From NCBI GenBank assembly GCA_017643395.1, contig JAEPNP010000001.1, forward strand, positions 1,549,001 through 1,613,000: a DNA stretch of 64,000 bases. Direction: 5' to 3'. A program made the translations under genes and the position numbers. How positions within the stretch are numbered: the stretch's first letter is position 1; each line of letters opens with the position of its first letter. This stretch comes from Rhodothermales bacterium. Lineage in GTDB: Bacteria > Bacteroidota > Rhodothermia > Rhodothermales > UBA10348. Shown in pieces: positions 42,584-51,772 of the stretch. The notes below the pieces were generated by a model. It did not search any database, had not been told where the DNA came from, and worked only from the letters and a program-made list of their open reading frames with translations.

Positions 42584-45232
42584 TTAAGGTTGGCGACCCC
42601 GTTCCGGCTGAAACGTGCGGAACTGCCAGCTCAGCGAGAAGAGGACGTGCCGGCCCAGGCGGTTCACGCGCTGCTGGGTAAGGAACAGGCCGTCTTCGGT
42701 CTGGCGCAGGGTGTCGCCGGAGTTCAGCAGATCGTTGAACATGACCGTCGCGAAGATCTGCTCGGCAAAAGGTGGACGCCAGATGAGACCGGTATTCAGA
42801 TTGCTGGTACGGGTATTCCGTCCGGCGCCCGTGCGGTTGTAGGCCGAACCGGTAAAGGAGGCGTTCACGCCCACGCCCTTGCCTGCCTGGAATGTGAACG
42901 TGGCGCTCCCCGTATGCGAAGAGTAGCCACGAGCCGGGCTTTGTGGCAGGTCAGAATCGACGGAGGACCAGGAAAACGAATAGTTGGTGTTGGCAAACAT
43001 GCGACGGGTCATGCGGATGCGCCAGCTCAATCCGCTGCCGAGCGCACGGGTTCGGGCCTCGGACCGGGTTCCGTTGATGGACTCTGGCCGCACACCGACG
43101 CTTCCCGAGAAGCGCGCATTAAGGCCGCCGAGCTGACCAAAACGAGCGAGGCCGGTGCTCATCCGCAGCGAATACGCCGTACCGAGGGTCGCGGGCCTGG
43201 ACAACTGTCCGCCGGCTGGAATGAGTATGCCGAACACCTCGCGATCGGCCGCACCGGCGTACCAGGTTTCCGAGCCTTGCAGGTTCTCGCTCGCTGAGGC
43301 TTCCAGGGACACGTTTCCGGTGTAGGACGACTCCGGAATGCGCACGTTTATGCGAAAATCCAGACTGTGGTCGCGCATGGGTCGCAGGTCCGGGTTGCCC
43401 ACCCGCAGAAACAACGGATTGGAGTTGTCAACGACCTGCTGGAGGTCGTCTGCGGACGGGGACGCCCCCGAAATCGAGTAGCCCATCCGCAGGGAGCCGA
43501 AATCGGTGATGCTGACATTTCCGCCGAGGTTTCCGCTGACCACCAGGTCCGATTCACGAAACGCCGGACGGCCGGAGAAATCGTCCTCCAGGCGGCGCAC
43601 GTTGCTGTTGGCAACCAGTCCGAATTCCAGACCGCGCTGACCCGTGGCAATGCCGTAGTTCAGACTGGCCCCATAGGAATTTGTGGTGCTTCGGTAGTCG
43701 GAGGTAAGCGTGGAGTCGAGCGCCAACATGTTGAGTGCCATCCCGGAAAGCGCGCGGCGATCCTCGAAGCGCCCATCGGTGCCTCCACTGACTCCCACGC
43801 TCAGATACCTGGTTTCCCCAAGGCGCCGCATGTACCCCACGTCCCCAGACAGCGCCAACGAGCGGTTTTCCGAGTCCGTCTGCGTGATCTCCGCGGGAGC
43901 TGCGCCGATGACCGAACTCTGGGAGCCGTCTGTGTGATCGTCGGAGAACGACACGTTGCTGCCGAAAGAAAAGCCGGACCGCTCCCCAGGGTTGTACTGC
44001 CAATTCGCGGAAAAACCGCCCGTCACGGACTCGGACCCGAACGCATTGGTGGTTTCGATGCCGCGCGCGACGCCGCTCAGCGGATCCACGGACTGACCAC
44101 GGAAAGCTCCGTCCGTCCGCGTGCTCATGACCAGCAGGCGGGGATTCCAGGAGAAGTAATGGGAATCAGTCTGGTGAGAAACCGAACCCGAAAGGGTGTT
44201 CGAGAGCCGGTCGGACGTGTTGGTTCTCACCTCGGCGTAGGCATCGGACGGTTCCTCATTGCCAAGGAATGTGCGCGTGAGTTCCGTCGTGCCCCGGTTG
44301 ATGCCGTCGTTCGCAGACCATGTCATGCGCACCTGTGTGCGCTCGTTGAACGTGTTGTAATAGCTGAGCGAACCCTTGTTGGACCGTGCGATGCCACCAT
44401 CCGATGGGGTTGTGGTATTCTCGCTTCCGATGGAGGCCCTGAGTTGGTGAGGCGGCTCCATGCGGTTCAATCCGGAATCCAGTGAGTATCGGTCGGCCGA
44501 TCCCCCCCCCGCGCCCACAGACAGGAGCAGCGCCCGTCGCTTGTTTGGATCGGTGACCAGGTTGATGACCTGCTCCCGACTGCCGTCGTCAACACCGGAG
44601 AACCGGCGGTCGTCCGGCAACTGGTCATAGACCTGCAGCGCCTCGATCATTTCGATGGGCATCGTGGTCAGCGCGGTCATGACATCCTTGCCGTAGTAGG
44701 CTTTTCCGTCGATGAGCACACGGTCCACAGGCCGGCCGAGATACATCACCACGCCACCCGACATCTCGAATCCGGGCAACGCCTCGATCAGGGATTCGGC
44801 GTACGTGTATCTCGGCACAAAAAAGCCCCCAGCAAAGAACTCGACGGTATCACCGCGGATCACCATGCGCTCGCGCCGGGCCTGAACTTCCACCGCGTCC
44901 ATGTCGAGCACCTCGGGCTGCAGGGTGACGACGCCAAAATCCAGGTCGCCGTCGATCTGAAGCGTATCCGCGAATGCCCGGAAGCCCACGTGTGAAATGC
45001 GAATGGCAGTGGGTCCCGTCCACGGTAGCTCCAGCCGATAAAACCCACGGCGATCCGTGGATACCCCCGCAGTTCGCGTCGAATCGGAGAGTTGGCGGAC
45101 CAACACGTTCGCGCCGCGCAGCCCATCGTCAAAACCCGCCTCCAACACCCGGCCGGTCAGTTGCGCCACCTGACCGGCTGCGGGGTCCGGGGCCGTCACG
45201 AGAACCAACAGGGAGAAGATGATCAGGCGCAT
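42584..45232 (-). CDS. Outer-membrane beta-barrel protein with carboxypeptidase-regulatory domain and plug
   Basis: The 882-residue protein is the third member of the family in this window. It has a signal peptide (LIIFSLLVLVTAPDPAAG), a regulatory domain (LTGRVLEAGFDDGLRGANVLV), and a plug (YAESLIEALPGFEMSGG, VLIDGKAYYGKDVMTALTTMP, DKLINL-like region VINLVTDPNKRR). The barrel ends GRHVLFSLSWQF. It lacks the Met-rich or Gly/Arg-rich insert of the two paralogues at 36005 and 38879. The ATG at 45230-45232 gives the right signal peptide; a longer frame extends 30 codons upstream without support. It probably works as a TonB-type transporter or assembly platform in the outer membrane. Confidence 0.9.
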   Translation of the reverse strand: MRLIIFSLLVLVTAPDPAAGQVAQLTGRVLEAGFDDGLRGANVLVRQLSDSTRTAGVSTDRRGFYRLELPWTGPTAIRISHVGFRAFADTLQIDGDLDFGVVTLQPEVLDMDAVEVQARRERMVIRGDTVEFFAGGFFVPRYTYAESLIEALPGFEMSGGVVMYLGRPVDRVLIDGKAYYGKDVMTALTTMPIEMIEALQVYDQLPDDRRFSGVDDGSREQVINLVTDPNKRRALLLSVGAGGGSADRYSLDSGLNRMEPPHQLRASIGSENTTTPSDGGIARSNKGSLSYYNTFNERTQVRMTWSANDGINRGTTELTRTFLGNEEPSDAYAEVRTNTSDRLSNTLSGSVSHQTDSHYFSWNPRLLVMSTRTDGAFRGQSVDPLSGVARGIETTNAFGSESVTGGFSANWQYNPGERSGFSFGSNVSFSDDHTDGSQSSVIGAAPAEITQTDSENRSLALSGDVGYMRRLGETRYLSVGVSGGTDGRFEDRRALSGMALNMLALDSTLTSDYRSTTNSYGASLNYGIATGQRGLEFGLVANSNVRRLEDDFSGRPAFRESDLVVSGNLGGNVSITDFGSLRMGYSISGASPSADDLQQVVDNSNPLFLRVGNPDLRPMRDHSLDFRINVRIPESSYTGNVSLEASASENLQGSETWYAGAADREVFGILIPAGGQLSRPATLGTAYSLRMSTGLARFGQLGGLNARFSGSVGVRPESINGTRSEARTRALGSGLSWRIRMTRRMFANTNYSFSWSSVDSDLPQSPARGYSSHTGSATFTFQAGKGVGVNASFTGSAYNRTGAGRNTRTSNLNTGLIWRPPFAEQIFATVMFNDLLNSGDTLRQTEDGLFLTQQRVNRLGRHVLFSLSWQFRTFQPERGRQP

Positions 45233-45318
45233 GTGGCGGGAGGGTGCACCAAAAAGACAGACGAAGCATCGGGAAGTCTCCCGGATGGGCGCACGGGAAT
45301 GCCGGATCGTGTTCGCCG

Positions 45319-45915
45319 TCAATGTCGAGTACCCAGGAGGTCCGCTACGCGCTCACGAAGCGCGGGAACGACCTCGGCCTCAAACCACGGATTTGACCGG
45401 AACCAGCGGATGTTGCGCGGGCTCGGATGGGGAAGAGGCAGGCGATCCGGCCAGTAGTCCTCCCAGGACTGTACCGTTCTGGTCAGCGTCTGCCGCGGTC
45501 CCGGGAGGTGGTACTTGAGCGCATAGGCGCCCATGATCACCGTCAAATGTACGTTTGTGAGTGGAGCCAGCACGCGCTCTCGCCAGGTTGCTGCACATTC
45601 CGGCCTCGGTGGCAGGTCCCCGGATTTGCCAGTGCCCGGGTAGCAGAAGCCCATCGGCACAATGGCGAATCTGGTGGGGTCGTAGAACGTGTCCCGGTCC
45701 ACGCCCAGCCAGTCGCGCAGGCGATCTCCGCTCGGGTCATCGAACGGGATTCCCGACTCGTGCACACGGCGGCCGGGCGCCTGACCCACAAGCAGAATGG
45801 GTGCATGGGTCGTGGCTCGAATCACCGGCCTCGGTCCCATCGGAAGATGCTCGGCGCATACCGTGCAGGCCCGCACTTCGACCAGCAGTTCCTGGTATGC
45901 CGCCTCTACAGCCAA
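45319..45915 (-). CDS. Uracil-DNA glycosylase family protein
   Basis: The 198-residue protein has the UDG-superfamily fold. APILLVGQAPGRRVHESGIPFDDPSG contains the GQAPG active-site loop and the DPSGxRLRxWLG continuation seen in family 4/5-like glycosylases. Later HPSPRNIRWF carries the second catalytic motif with histidine. A CxxC (VRACTVCAEHLP) near the N-terminus may belong to an Fe-S or zinc site, but four cluster cysteines are not evident. Enzymes of this fold remove uracil or damaged bases. It starts at TTG 45915 inside the end of the upstream ICMT gene. Confidence 0.85.
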   Translation of the reverse strand: MAVEAAYQELLVEVRACTVCAEHLPMGPRPVIRATTHAPILLVGQAPGRRVHESGIPFDDPSGDRLRDWLGVDRDTFYDPTRFAIVPMGFCYPGTGKSGDLPPRPECAATWRERVLAPLTNVHLTVIMGAYALKYHLPGPRQTLTRTVQSWEDYWPDRLPLPHPSPRNIRWFRSNPWFEAEVVPALRERVADLLGTRH

Positions 45916-46364
45916 CGCCTGGTGCGATCGACGTAAAGCATGTACTCCTCACCGAACTTCTCGGCCAACGTGCGTTCCTCCGGCAGAATCTGGAACCGAT
46001 TCATGTAGGCCACGAAAGCCGGCAGCACGATCACGCCGGCCAGATTTCCCAGGTACACCACGATCGCTGCAAGAAAGAAGAAGATGCCGAGGTACATCGG
46101 ATTCCGCAGCACGGAGTAGATGCCTTCCGTCACCAATGTGTTGGTCTTCTCCGGGCGATGGGGATCGACCGTGGTTCTGGCCCGGGCGAACTGGTAGAGG
46201 CCGATGACCGCGAACCCCGCCCCGAACACCAGGAGGGGAATGATGGCAAAGTAGTTGGGCCTGAGCAGCGTCAGGTTGGGGAGCAGGTCACGGATCAGCC
46301 ACGCCGCGCCAACGGCCAGGCCGGCCACGATGACCGGGGGGATCTTCAGTTCAAGTGCGTTCAT
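45906..46364 (-). CDS. Isoprenylcysteine carboxyl methyltransferase-like membrane protein
   Basis: The 152-residue protein has four hydrophobic helices. It carries the ICMT/phospholipid methyltransferase signature TLVTEGIYSVLRNPMYLGIF and the end motif EERTLAEKFGEEYMLYVDRTRRW, which hold the SAM pocket. Bacterial members methylate lipids or small molecules, and the substrate is unknown. The ATG at 46362-46364 gives MNALELKIPPVIV; the open frame further upstream is not coding. It overlaps both neighbours of its operon (14 and 10 bp). Confidence 0.85.
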   Translation of the reverse strand: MNALELKIPPVIVAGLAVGAAWLIRDLLPNLTLLRPNYFAIIPLLVFGAGFAVIGLYQFARARTTVDPHRPEKTNTLVTEGIYSVLRNPMYLGIFFFLAAIVVYLGNLAGVIVLPAFVAYMNRFQILPEERTLAEKFGEEYMLYVDRTRRWL

Positions 46365-46734
46365 CACCGCGGGGGACGGAAGCGGGGAGTGACCAGAAAC
46401 GGTGGTATGCCGAGACAAGGACCAGGAGGACGAGGAGTTCCTCCGCCGTCGAGCGATCATTGCCGGCCAGCAGCAGCGCGGTGGTGACAAGGCCTGCCAC
46501 CAGCGCGAGCGGAGTCAGCCACCAGACCCGGTTGTTCGTGCGATGGAATTCGAGCTGCTGACGAAACGTGCGCGGTTCCAACCGATGCCGTGCCAGGCTG
46601 TCTGAGATTGCAAGCAGGAAGAGTAAGCCGAAGAAGATCGCCAGCATGCGCACGCCACCCTCCGCCTGGTACGCGAACAGGGCTGCGATGAGGAGCAGCA
46701 CGGACATGGCGGCGATGCGGATGGCGGTGATCAC
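46351..46734 (-). CDS. Small membrane protein of unknown function
   Basis: The 127-residue protein has about four hydrophobic helices (AIRIAAMSVLLLIAALFAYQ, MLAIFFGLLFLLAISDSLA, LALVAGLVTTALLLAG, ELLVLLVLVSAYHRFW) joined by basic loops. It has no known family. The GTG at 46734 is my choice of start; ATG at 46707 is the alternative. It is the first gene of a three-gene overlapping operon with the ICMT-like and glycosylase genes, and divergent from trhO. Confidence 0.6.
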   Translation of the reverse strand: MITAIRIAAMSVLLLIAALFAYQAEGGVRMLAIFFGLLFLLAISDSLARHRLEPRTFRQQLEFHRTNNRVWWLTPLALVAGLVTTALLLAGNDRSTAEELLVLLVLVSAYHRFWSLPASVPRGDERT

Positions 46735-46841
46735 AGCGATTCGATTAGAGTTTCTGACGTGGGAATGTCCATCGATAGTTCTATCGGCCCAGCAAAACCA
46801 ACGCCTCCTGCACGCGTGCACCTTTGCGCTCGCCCTAACCT

Positions 46842-47774
46842 ATGCCCCATTCGATGGTCATTTCTGCTCTTTATCGGTTCGCGCGGCTGGACGGCCTGGC
46901 GGAGCTGAAGTCGCGCATCCAGGGTGCGATGGAGGAGCACGGGGTGAAGGGTACCATCCTGTTGGCCGAAGAGGGGATCAACGGGACGATCGCGGGTACT
47001 CGAACGGGCGTGGACGCGGTGCTGGGAGTGATCCGGGCGGATCCGCGTCTCGCCGCTGTCGAACACAAGGAATCCTACGCCGAGGAGATTCCGTTCCGAC
47101 GGGCCCGGGTTCGACTCAAGAAGGAGATCGTCACACTGGGGGTGCCGGGAGTGGATCCTACGTTGTGTGTGGGTCGGTACGTCGACGCCGCACAATGGAA
47201 TGCGCTGATCTCGGATCCGGAGGTCCTGCTCATCGACACCCGCAATCGCTACGAGGTGCAGATGGGCACCTTCGAGGGCGCGGTTGACCCGGACACGACA
47301 TCCTTCAGGGAATTCCCGGACTACGTGTCCGAGCACCTCGATCCGCGGCGACACCGCAAAGTGGCCATGTTTTGCACCGGCGGCATTCGCTGCGAGAAGG
47401 CCACCTCCTATCTGCTGGAACAGGGGTTCGAGGAGGTTTACCACCTCAAGGGCGGCATCCTCAAGTATCTCGAGGAAGTGCCGGAGGAAGGCTCACTCTG
47501 GCGTGGTGAGTGTTTTGTGTTCGATGAGCGGGTCGGCGTCAACCACGCGTTGGAGCCGGGTTCCTACGACATGTGCCGGGCCTGCCGCATGCCTTTGTCC
47601 GAGGCGGAGACCGCATCGCCCATGTTTGAGGAAGGGGTAAGCTGCCCGTACTGCCACGATGATCGCAGCGATGAGGACCGCGATCGCTACCGGGAGCGCC
47701 AGCGACAGATGATGCTGGCCGAGCAGCGCGGTGTGGAGCACCTCGGCGCCACGTTCACGTCGTCCGAAAGTTGA
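46842..47774 (+). CDS. trhO: tRNA uridine(34) hydroxylase TrhO (YceA-type rhodanese)
   Basis: The 310-residue protein matches TrhO. The N-terminal acylphosphatase-like half ([17 protein letters not shown]) is followed by a rhodanese domain ([19 protein letters not shown]). The active-site loop is [16 protein letters not shown], and a C-terminal zinc-like cysteine set follows ([17 protein letters not shown]). TrhO makes 5-hydroxyuridine at the wobble position of tRNA using oxygen. The C-terminal tail ([17 protein letters not shown]) is typical. It overlaps the convergent acetyltransferase gene by 20 bp. Confidence 0.96.
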   Translation: MPHSMVISALYRFARLDGLAELKSRIQGAMEEHGVKGTILLAEEGINGTIAGTRTGVDAVLGVIRADPRLAAVEHKESYAEEIPFRRARVRLKKEIVTLGVPGVDPTLCVGRYVDAAQWNALISDPEVLLIDTRNRYEVQMGTFEGAVDPDTTSFREFPDYVSEHLDPRRHRKVAMFCTGGIRCEKATSYLLEQGFEEVYHLKGGILKYLEEVPEEGSLWRGECFVFDERVGVNHALEPGSYDMCRACRMPLSEAETASPMFEEGVSCPYCHDDRSDEDRDRYRERQRQMMLAEQRGVEHLGATFTSSES

Positions 47775-48603
47775 CATCGAGCACGTCCGCGACCGGGCGG
47801 TAGCCGACTTTGCTGTAAATGCCGTTGGACGTCGGGTTGGAAAGGTCCGTGTACAGCGTGCAGAAGTCGTACTGCTCCAGAAGTCGCCTGGTCAGGGTTG
47901 CCGTGGCTGCCGAAGCGTAGCCTCGGCCGCGTTTCTCGGGCGGCGTGTAGACGTGCGCCACACGCACGCCGTGGTCGGTTGGCGCAACCCAGGCAATCAT
48001 GGAGCAGGCCTCACCATGTTCCCAGACATGTACCGCTCCTGCATCCAGCATCTGTCGGAGGCGCTTGTCCTGATGCAAAGGCAGCAGCCCCGCCTCTTTC
48101 ACGAACTCATTGCTCCAGGCCAGCAGCGTGTGCCATTCGTCTTCCCGAGCCTTGCGCAGCCTCCCTTCCGGCAGCCGGGAGGGCATGTCCACATGCACAG
48201 CCTGGTACAGGCGCTGACGCAGGCCGACGACAGGTTCGGCCCCGGTCAGGGCCTGCCAGGCCGCACCGAACAGCACCGCCTCGCGCTCTGGTCCCAGCAC
48301 CGCGGGAAGGCCGGAGGGGTAGGTGGCAGACACGTGCCGGGCCAGTTCGGGAATCGCTCTCGCCGGCATCTCGGAGAGGCCGAGCTTGTAGGGGGGCGTG
48401 CGCCAGGCCATGCCGCGGACCGCATCGCCCGAAAAAACGCCGGCTACGAGGTAGGGCGGCTCATAGACGTGACTCCCGGAATCAAGCTGCCGGAGAATCC
48501 CGATGGGCAGTCCAAGCAGCGCTTCCCGCGTGTGCATCCACGGCTCCAGGACCCGGCGGGCTTCGCCGAAATCCTCAAAGCGATGCACGCGGAGCTCAGG
48601 CAC
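47755..48603 (-). CDS. GNAT-family N-acetyltransferase
   Basis: The 282-residue protein keeps the GNAT core in its C-terminal third: [21 protein letters not shown] holds the acetyl-CoA loop (R-G-R-G-Y-A), followed by [22 protein letters not shown]. The N-terminal part is diverged and may set the substrate, which is unknown. It starts at GTG 48603, overlapping the end of the preceding gene by 8 bp, and belongs to the operon led by the S9 peptidase at 51434. Confidence 0.9.
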   Translation of the reverse strand: MPELRVHRFEDFGEARRVLEPWMHTREALLGLPIGILRQLDSGSHVYEPPYLVAGVFSGDAVRGMAWRTPPYKLGLSEMPARAIPELARHVSATYPSGLPAVLGPEREAVLFGAAWQALTGAEPVVGLRQRLYQAVHVDMPSRLPEGRLRKAREDEWHTLLAWSNEFVKEAGLLPLHQDKRLRQMLDAGAVHVWEHGEACSMIAWVAPTDHGVRVAHVYTPPEKRGRGYASAATATLTRRLLEQYDFCTLYTDLSNPTSNGIYSKVGYRPVADVLDVNFRTT

Positions 48604-49423
48604 GAGCTCTCGATCGGGCAGCAGCGATAGCGGCGTCGTCCTCCTGAATCGCTTCGTCCAGAGCGACTACGGGCTCCACCTGCTCGGCAGCCGCTTCGTG
48701 GTCTTGGGCGGCCACGGGGTCGTGCATGACTCTGCAAATGTCGTCGGCGACACCACCCATCTCGCGGAGCACTTTGTCACGCCAGCGCCGGTCCAGATAC
48801 TCGATGCCCGGGGCGGCGATGAAGAGCACTGCGAAGAACACCATGAACAGCGCCAGGACGGACCCGAGCACCCCGCCGGCAATGGCACCCGCGAGCAACG
48901 CGAGTATGGCGCCGTACCCCCACCCTTCGGCGCGAGGACTGCCCAGACCGACCCTGCGCTGGAAATTGATGAACTGCTTGCCTTCCGCTGAGCGGATGGT
49001 GAGCGTCGTCACGACTCCGAGCGAACTCGTGTGCCGCCACTCGCGCGTCTTGCCCAAGGTCTCCGTGACCCCTCGGCCATACAGGGCCGGAGCGCCCCAG
49101 GCTTCGTTCATGTCATTGGAGTACTCCTTCCGCATACGGTAGACCACCTGCTCCCACTCGTCGTCGTCGAGTTCACCCTCCACCACACGTTCGATGAACA
49201 CGTGCGTCTTGGTGTGGCCCGAAGTGTCGCGGCTCGACACCTGATTGTCGGCTTCGTGCAGGGCGGCCCGCAGGTACTGGGGCGGGATGCCCGCATCCGC
49301 GGCAATGTGCTCAAGATCCTTGAGGGTCAGGCCGGGCTTGTCGCCCTCATCCATCAAGTGGAGCTGCGTGGCACGCTTCAGCAGTGCCTGGATTTCTTCC
49401 TCGGAAAACGTGCGATTGGGCAT
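48596..49423 (-). CDS. Membrane protein with N-terminal helical domain, unknown function
   Basis: The 275-residue protein begins with a helical domain (FSEEEIQALLKRATQLH, LTLKDLEHIAADAGIPPQYLRAALHEA). A lipid-binding-like beta region follows (WRHTSSLGVVTTLTIRSAEG), then two hydrophobic helices (AILALLAGAIAGGVLGSVLA, MVFFAVLFIAAPGI) and a charged cytoplasmic tail. Similar N-domains are common in Gemmatimonadota and Rhodothermota proteins, but their function is unknown. The ATG at 49423 lies one base after the S9 peptidase TAA, so it is coupled. Confidence 0.7.
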   Translation of the reverse strand: MPNRTFSEEEIQALLKRATQLHLMDEGDKPGLTLKDLEHIAADAGIPPQYLRAALHEADNQVSSRDTSGHTKTHVFIERVVEGELDDDEWEQVVYRMRKEYSNDMNEAWGAPALYGRGVTETLGKTREWRHTSSLGVVTTLTIRSAEGKQFINFQRRVGLGSPRAEGWGYGAILALLAGAIAGGVLGSVLALFMVFFAVLFIAAPGIEYLDRRWRDKVLREMGGVADDICRVMHDPVAAQDHEAAAEQVEPVVALDEAIQEDDAAIAAARSRARA

Positions 49424-49424
49424 C

Positions 49425-51434
49425 TTAGCGGGCGTGCGGCGGGCCTCCGTATTGCTCAAACCATGCCAGCGTGTAGAGCACTTTGCTTACCAGTTGGCTC
49501 GGTTTGCCGGCGATGTTATGCGATGCCCCGGGAATTGTTACCAGCGCCGTGTCGATCTGTCGCCATTTCAAGGCGTGGTAGAGCTGCCGGGATTCGGAGA
49601 CGGGCGTGCGGCGGTCATCGGTCCCAACGAGAACCATGGTCGGCGTGGTGATATTGCCCACCTTGGAGATCGGGGAGAACTTCCAGTAGTTCATGGGCTC
49701 CTCCCAGGGCAGCCCTTCATACCGGTAGGTGTAGTAGCCAAACCAGTTGTCCGCGACCAGAGTCTTGGAGATCCAATTCATGACGGGCTTGGCGACCACG
49801 GATGCGGCAAACCGGTCGGTACTTCCGACAATCCAGGCCGTCATGATGCCGCCGGCGCTGCCACCGGTTACGTACAGACGATCCTCATCGATGTATCCAC
49901 GGGCGATGACGTCGTCGACTGCGCTCATGACGTCGTCGTAGTCCTGGCCCGGGTAGTTGTGGTAGAGCAGGTTGGCGAATTCCTCGCCATAGGACGTGGA
50001 GCCACGGGGGTTCGGATACAGGACAACATATCCCGCCGAGGCGTAGAGCTGCATTTCTGCCGAGAAGCGGTCCCCGTAGTTGGAGATCGGGCCACCATGG
50101 TTTTCCACCAACAGCGGATACTTCCGGGTGGGATCGAAGTCCGGCGGACAGACGATCCAGGACTGCACGCGGCGGCCGTCAAAGCTGGACTCACTCCAGA
50201 TGGCCTCCACCGGATTCAGTGCGGCCTGCAGGTCACTGTTCAGGTCCGTCAGCAGACGGAGCCCATCGCCCGTGGAGACGGCCACATCCGAGACGTGCGT
50301 CCCCGTCGAATACGTCCATGCGACCGTGCCGTCATCGGAGACGCTGTAGTTGCCTCCGCCGTAGGGACGACCGACAGCGGTGCCGCCCAGGTTCGAGGCC
50401 ACGGTTTGCATGTCTCCCTGGTCGAATCGGCCCACGTGAGTGATGCCCTCGCGGTCGAACTGGGCGAACAACGCGCCGTCGGCCCACGTCGGGTTGGAAA
50501 AGGAGAGGTCGCCACCGTCCATCATGCGGCTGCGTCCCCCGGTCGGGCGCATGACGTAGAGGTTGGTGTTCTGGAACGTCTGCTCCCTGTCGTCAAACCC
50601 CGTATAGACGATGCGGCCGTCGCCGACGGCGGGATTCGAGTCGGGGCCGAACCGATCGGTCAGTTGCGTGATGTCGCCGTCCAGGCTGACCGCGTAGATC
50701 TCCGATTCGCGTCGCTGGTAGACGGCGTCCTCACCTCGGTTGGCGCTGAAATACAGGGCGTCGCCGTCTGTCGACCACGCAGGTGCGCCGTGGTTGAAAT
50801 CGCCGGTGGTGATCTGCCGGGGCGTGCCGCCGTCCGCCGTCACCACGAAAATGTGACGGTACCCGGGCTCGATGTAGCCGCGGCCGTCGGCCTCGTGATA
50901 GACGCGGGTCTCCACGTGCGGGGAAGCGGCCCACTCGGCTCCGCGCGGTTTGGCCGGCATGCGCACGCCCAGCGTTGCCTCAGCGGCCGGTACGGTCATG
51001 GTGAAGGCGATCTCGGATCCGTCCGGTGACCAGGCCAGGCTTCCCGGGGAGCGCTCCAATTGGGTGAGTCGTGCGACGACGCCGGTGTCGGCCCACCAGA
51101 CGTGTATTTCGCTGCCGTCATCCGAGCCGGTGACGAACGCCAAGCGGGTTCCGTCCGGACTCCAGCGTGGTTGACTCTCTCCCTGGTCCCCCGAGGTCAG
51201 CTTGCGATGCCGGGATCCGTCCGCGCGAACCGTCCAGATGCGACCTTCACGGCGGTCGCGCATGATGGACATGCCGTTGCGCACGTAGGCCACCGTCTGG
51301 CCGTCCGGGGAAATCTGCACGTCGGAGGCCCACTCCAGGTCAAAGACATCCTCAGGGCCGAAAGGAGTTTGCTGGGCAGCCGCGGGGGCGGCTGCGGGGG
51401 CGGCCAGGAAAGCGGCGAGAAGCAGGAGTCGCAT
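49425..51434 (-). CDS. Secreted S9-family peptidase (DPP-IV / acylaminoacyl-peptidase-like)
   Basis: The 669-residue protein has a signal peptide (LLLLAAFLAAPAAAPAAAQ). A beta-propeller follows (VQISPDGQTVAYVR, PRWSPDGTRLAFV, LAWSPDGSEIAFT and others), then a C-terminal alpha/beta-hydrolase. VENHGGPISNYG forms the oxyanion region, Ser lies in YVTGGSAGGIMTAW, Asp in LVGTDDRRTP and His in IPGASHNIAGKPSQ. It cleaves short peptides in the periplasm and belongs to the peptide-scavenging set typical of this phylum. It heads the operon with 48596 and the acetyltransferase. Confidence 0.93.
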   Translation of the reverse strand: MRLLLLAAFLAAPAAAPAAAQQTPFGPEDVFDLEWASDVQISPDGQTVAYVRNGMSIMRDRREGRIWTVRADGSRHRKLTSGDQGESQPRWSPDGTRLAFVTGSDDGSEIHVWWADTGVVARLTQLERSPGSLAWSPDGSEIAFTMTVPAAEATLGVRMPAKPRGAEWAASPHVETRVYHEADGRGYIEPGYRHIFVVTADGGTPRQITTGDFNHGAPAWSTDGDALYFSANRGEDAVYQRRESEIYAVSLDGDITQLTDRFGPDSNPAVGDGRIVYTGFDDREQTFQNTNLYVMRPTGGRSRMMDGGDLSFSNPTWADGALFAQFDREGITHVGRFDQGDMQTVASNLGGTAVGRPYGGGNYSVSDDGTVAWTYSTGTHVSDVAVSTGDGLRLLTDLNSDLQAALNPVEAIWSESSFDGRRVQSWIVCPPDFDPTRKYPLLVENHGGPISNYGDRFSAEMQLYASAGYVVLYPNPRGSTSYGEEFANLLYHNYPGQDYDDVMSAVDDVIARGYIDEDRLYVTGGSAGGIMTAWIVGSTDRFAASVVAKPVMNWISKTLVADNWFGYYTYRYEGLPWEEPMNYWKFSPISKVGNITTPTMVLVGTDDRRTPVSESRQLYHALKWRQIDTALVTIPGASHNIAGKPSQLVSKVLYTLAWFEQYGGPPHAR

Positions 51435-51772
51435 GGGGACCAGGGTTGGTGGTCCGCCAAGTTACGGCCTGGGCGTCGGGCGTCGCGGCGGTGCCGGGCG
51501 GCTTGGGCGTGCGCGCCGCGGCGGTGCAGGGCGGCAACCAACGAAATAAAATCGGGGCTCGATTCCACGTTTGGCAGGTCGCGGCGGCGGTCAAAGTGTA
51601 GAATCAGGGTCGGATTCCACGTTGGGTAGTTCGGGGCCACAGCACAGGTGGAGAATTGGGGTCAGATTCCACGTTTGCGGCAAATGGCCCCCGGCGCGCA
51701 CCGTGCCCCCCGGCTTCGCAACGCTCCAATCCCGCGGAGCCTGCCCAGGGGCGCCGCGCCGCGTCGCAAGAC
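51435..51772 (+). other. Gene-free stretch with repeats
   Basis: These 338 bp between two same-direction genes hold no supported gene. Two copies of a GC-rich motif CGCGGCGGTGC(C/A)GGGCGGC lie near 51483 and 51517. The 52-bp repeat array follows, and then a stretch with no recognisable feature up to the end of the beta-lactamase-like gene. Open frames through the array on either strand are low-quality and judged non-coding. Confidence 0.6.
51549..51677 (+). repeat. Tandem 52-bp repeat array (three copies of a GATTCCACGT core)
   Basis: The core GATTCCACGT recurs at 51561, 51613 and 51665, exactly 52 bp apart. The two full units (51561-51612 and 51613-51664) share most positions, including a GTAGAAT / GGAGAAT plus GGGTC end. 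Each core is preceded by an A-A-T-C/T GGGG-type stretch that pairs imperfectly with GATTC (for example GAATC...GATTC, a small hairpin). This resembles REP-like or other short intergenic repeats rather than a CRISPR. Confidence 0.8.

Noticed and set aside
51549-51677. CRISPR array
   Set aside because: Only three degenerate units whose supposed spacers also resemble one another, and no cas genes in the window.
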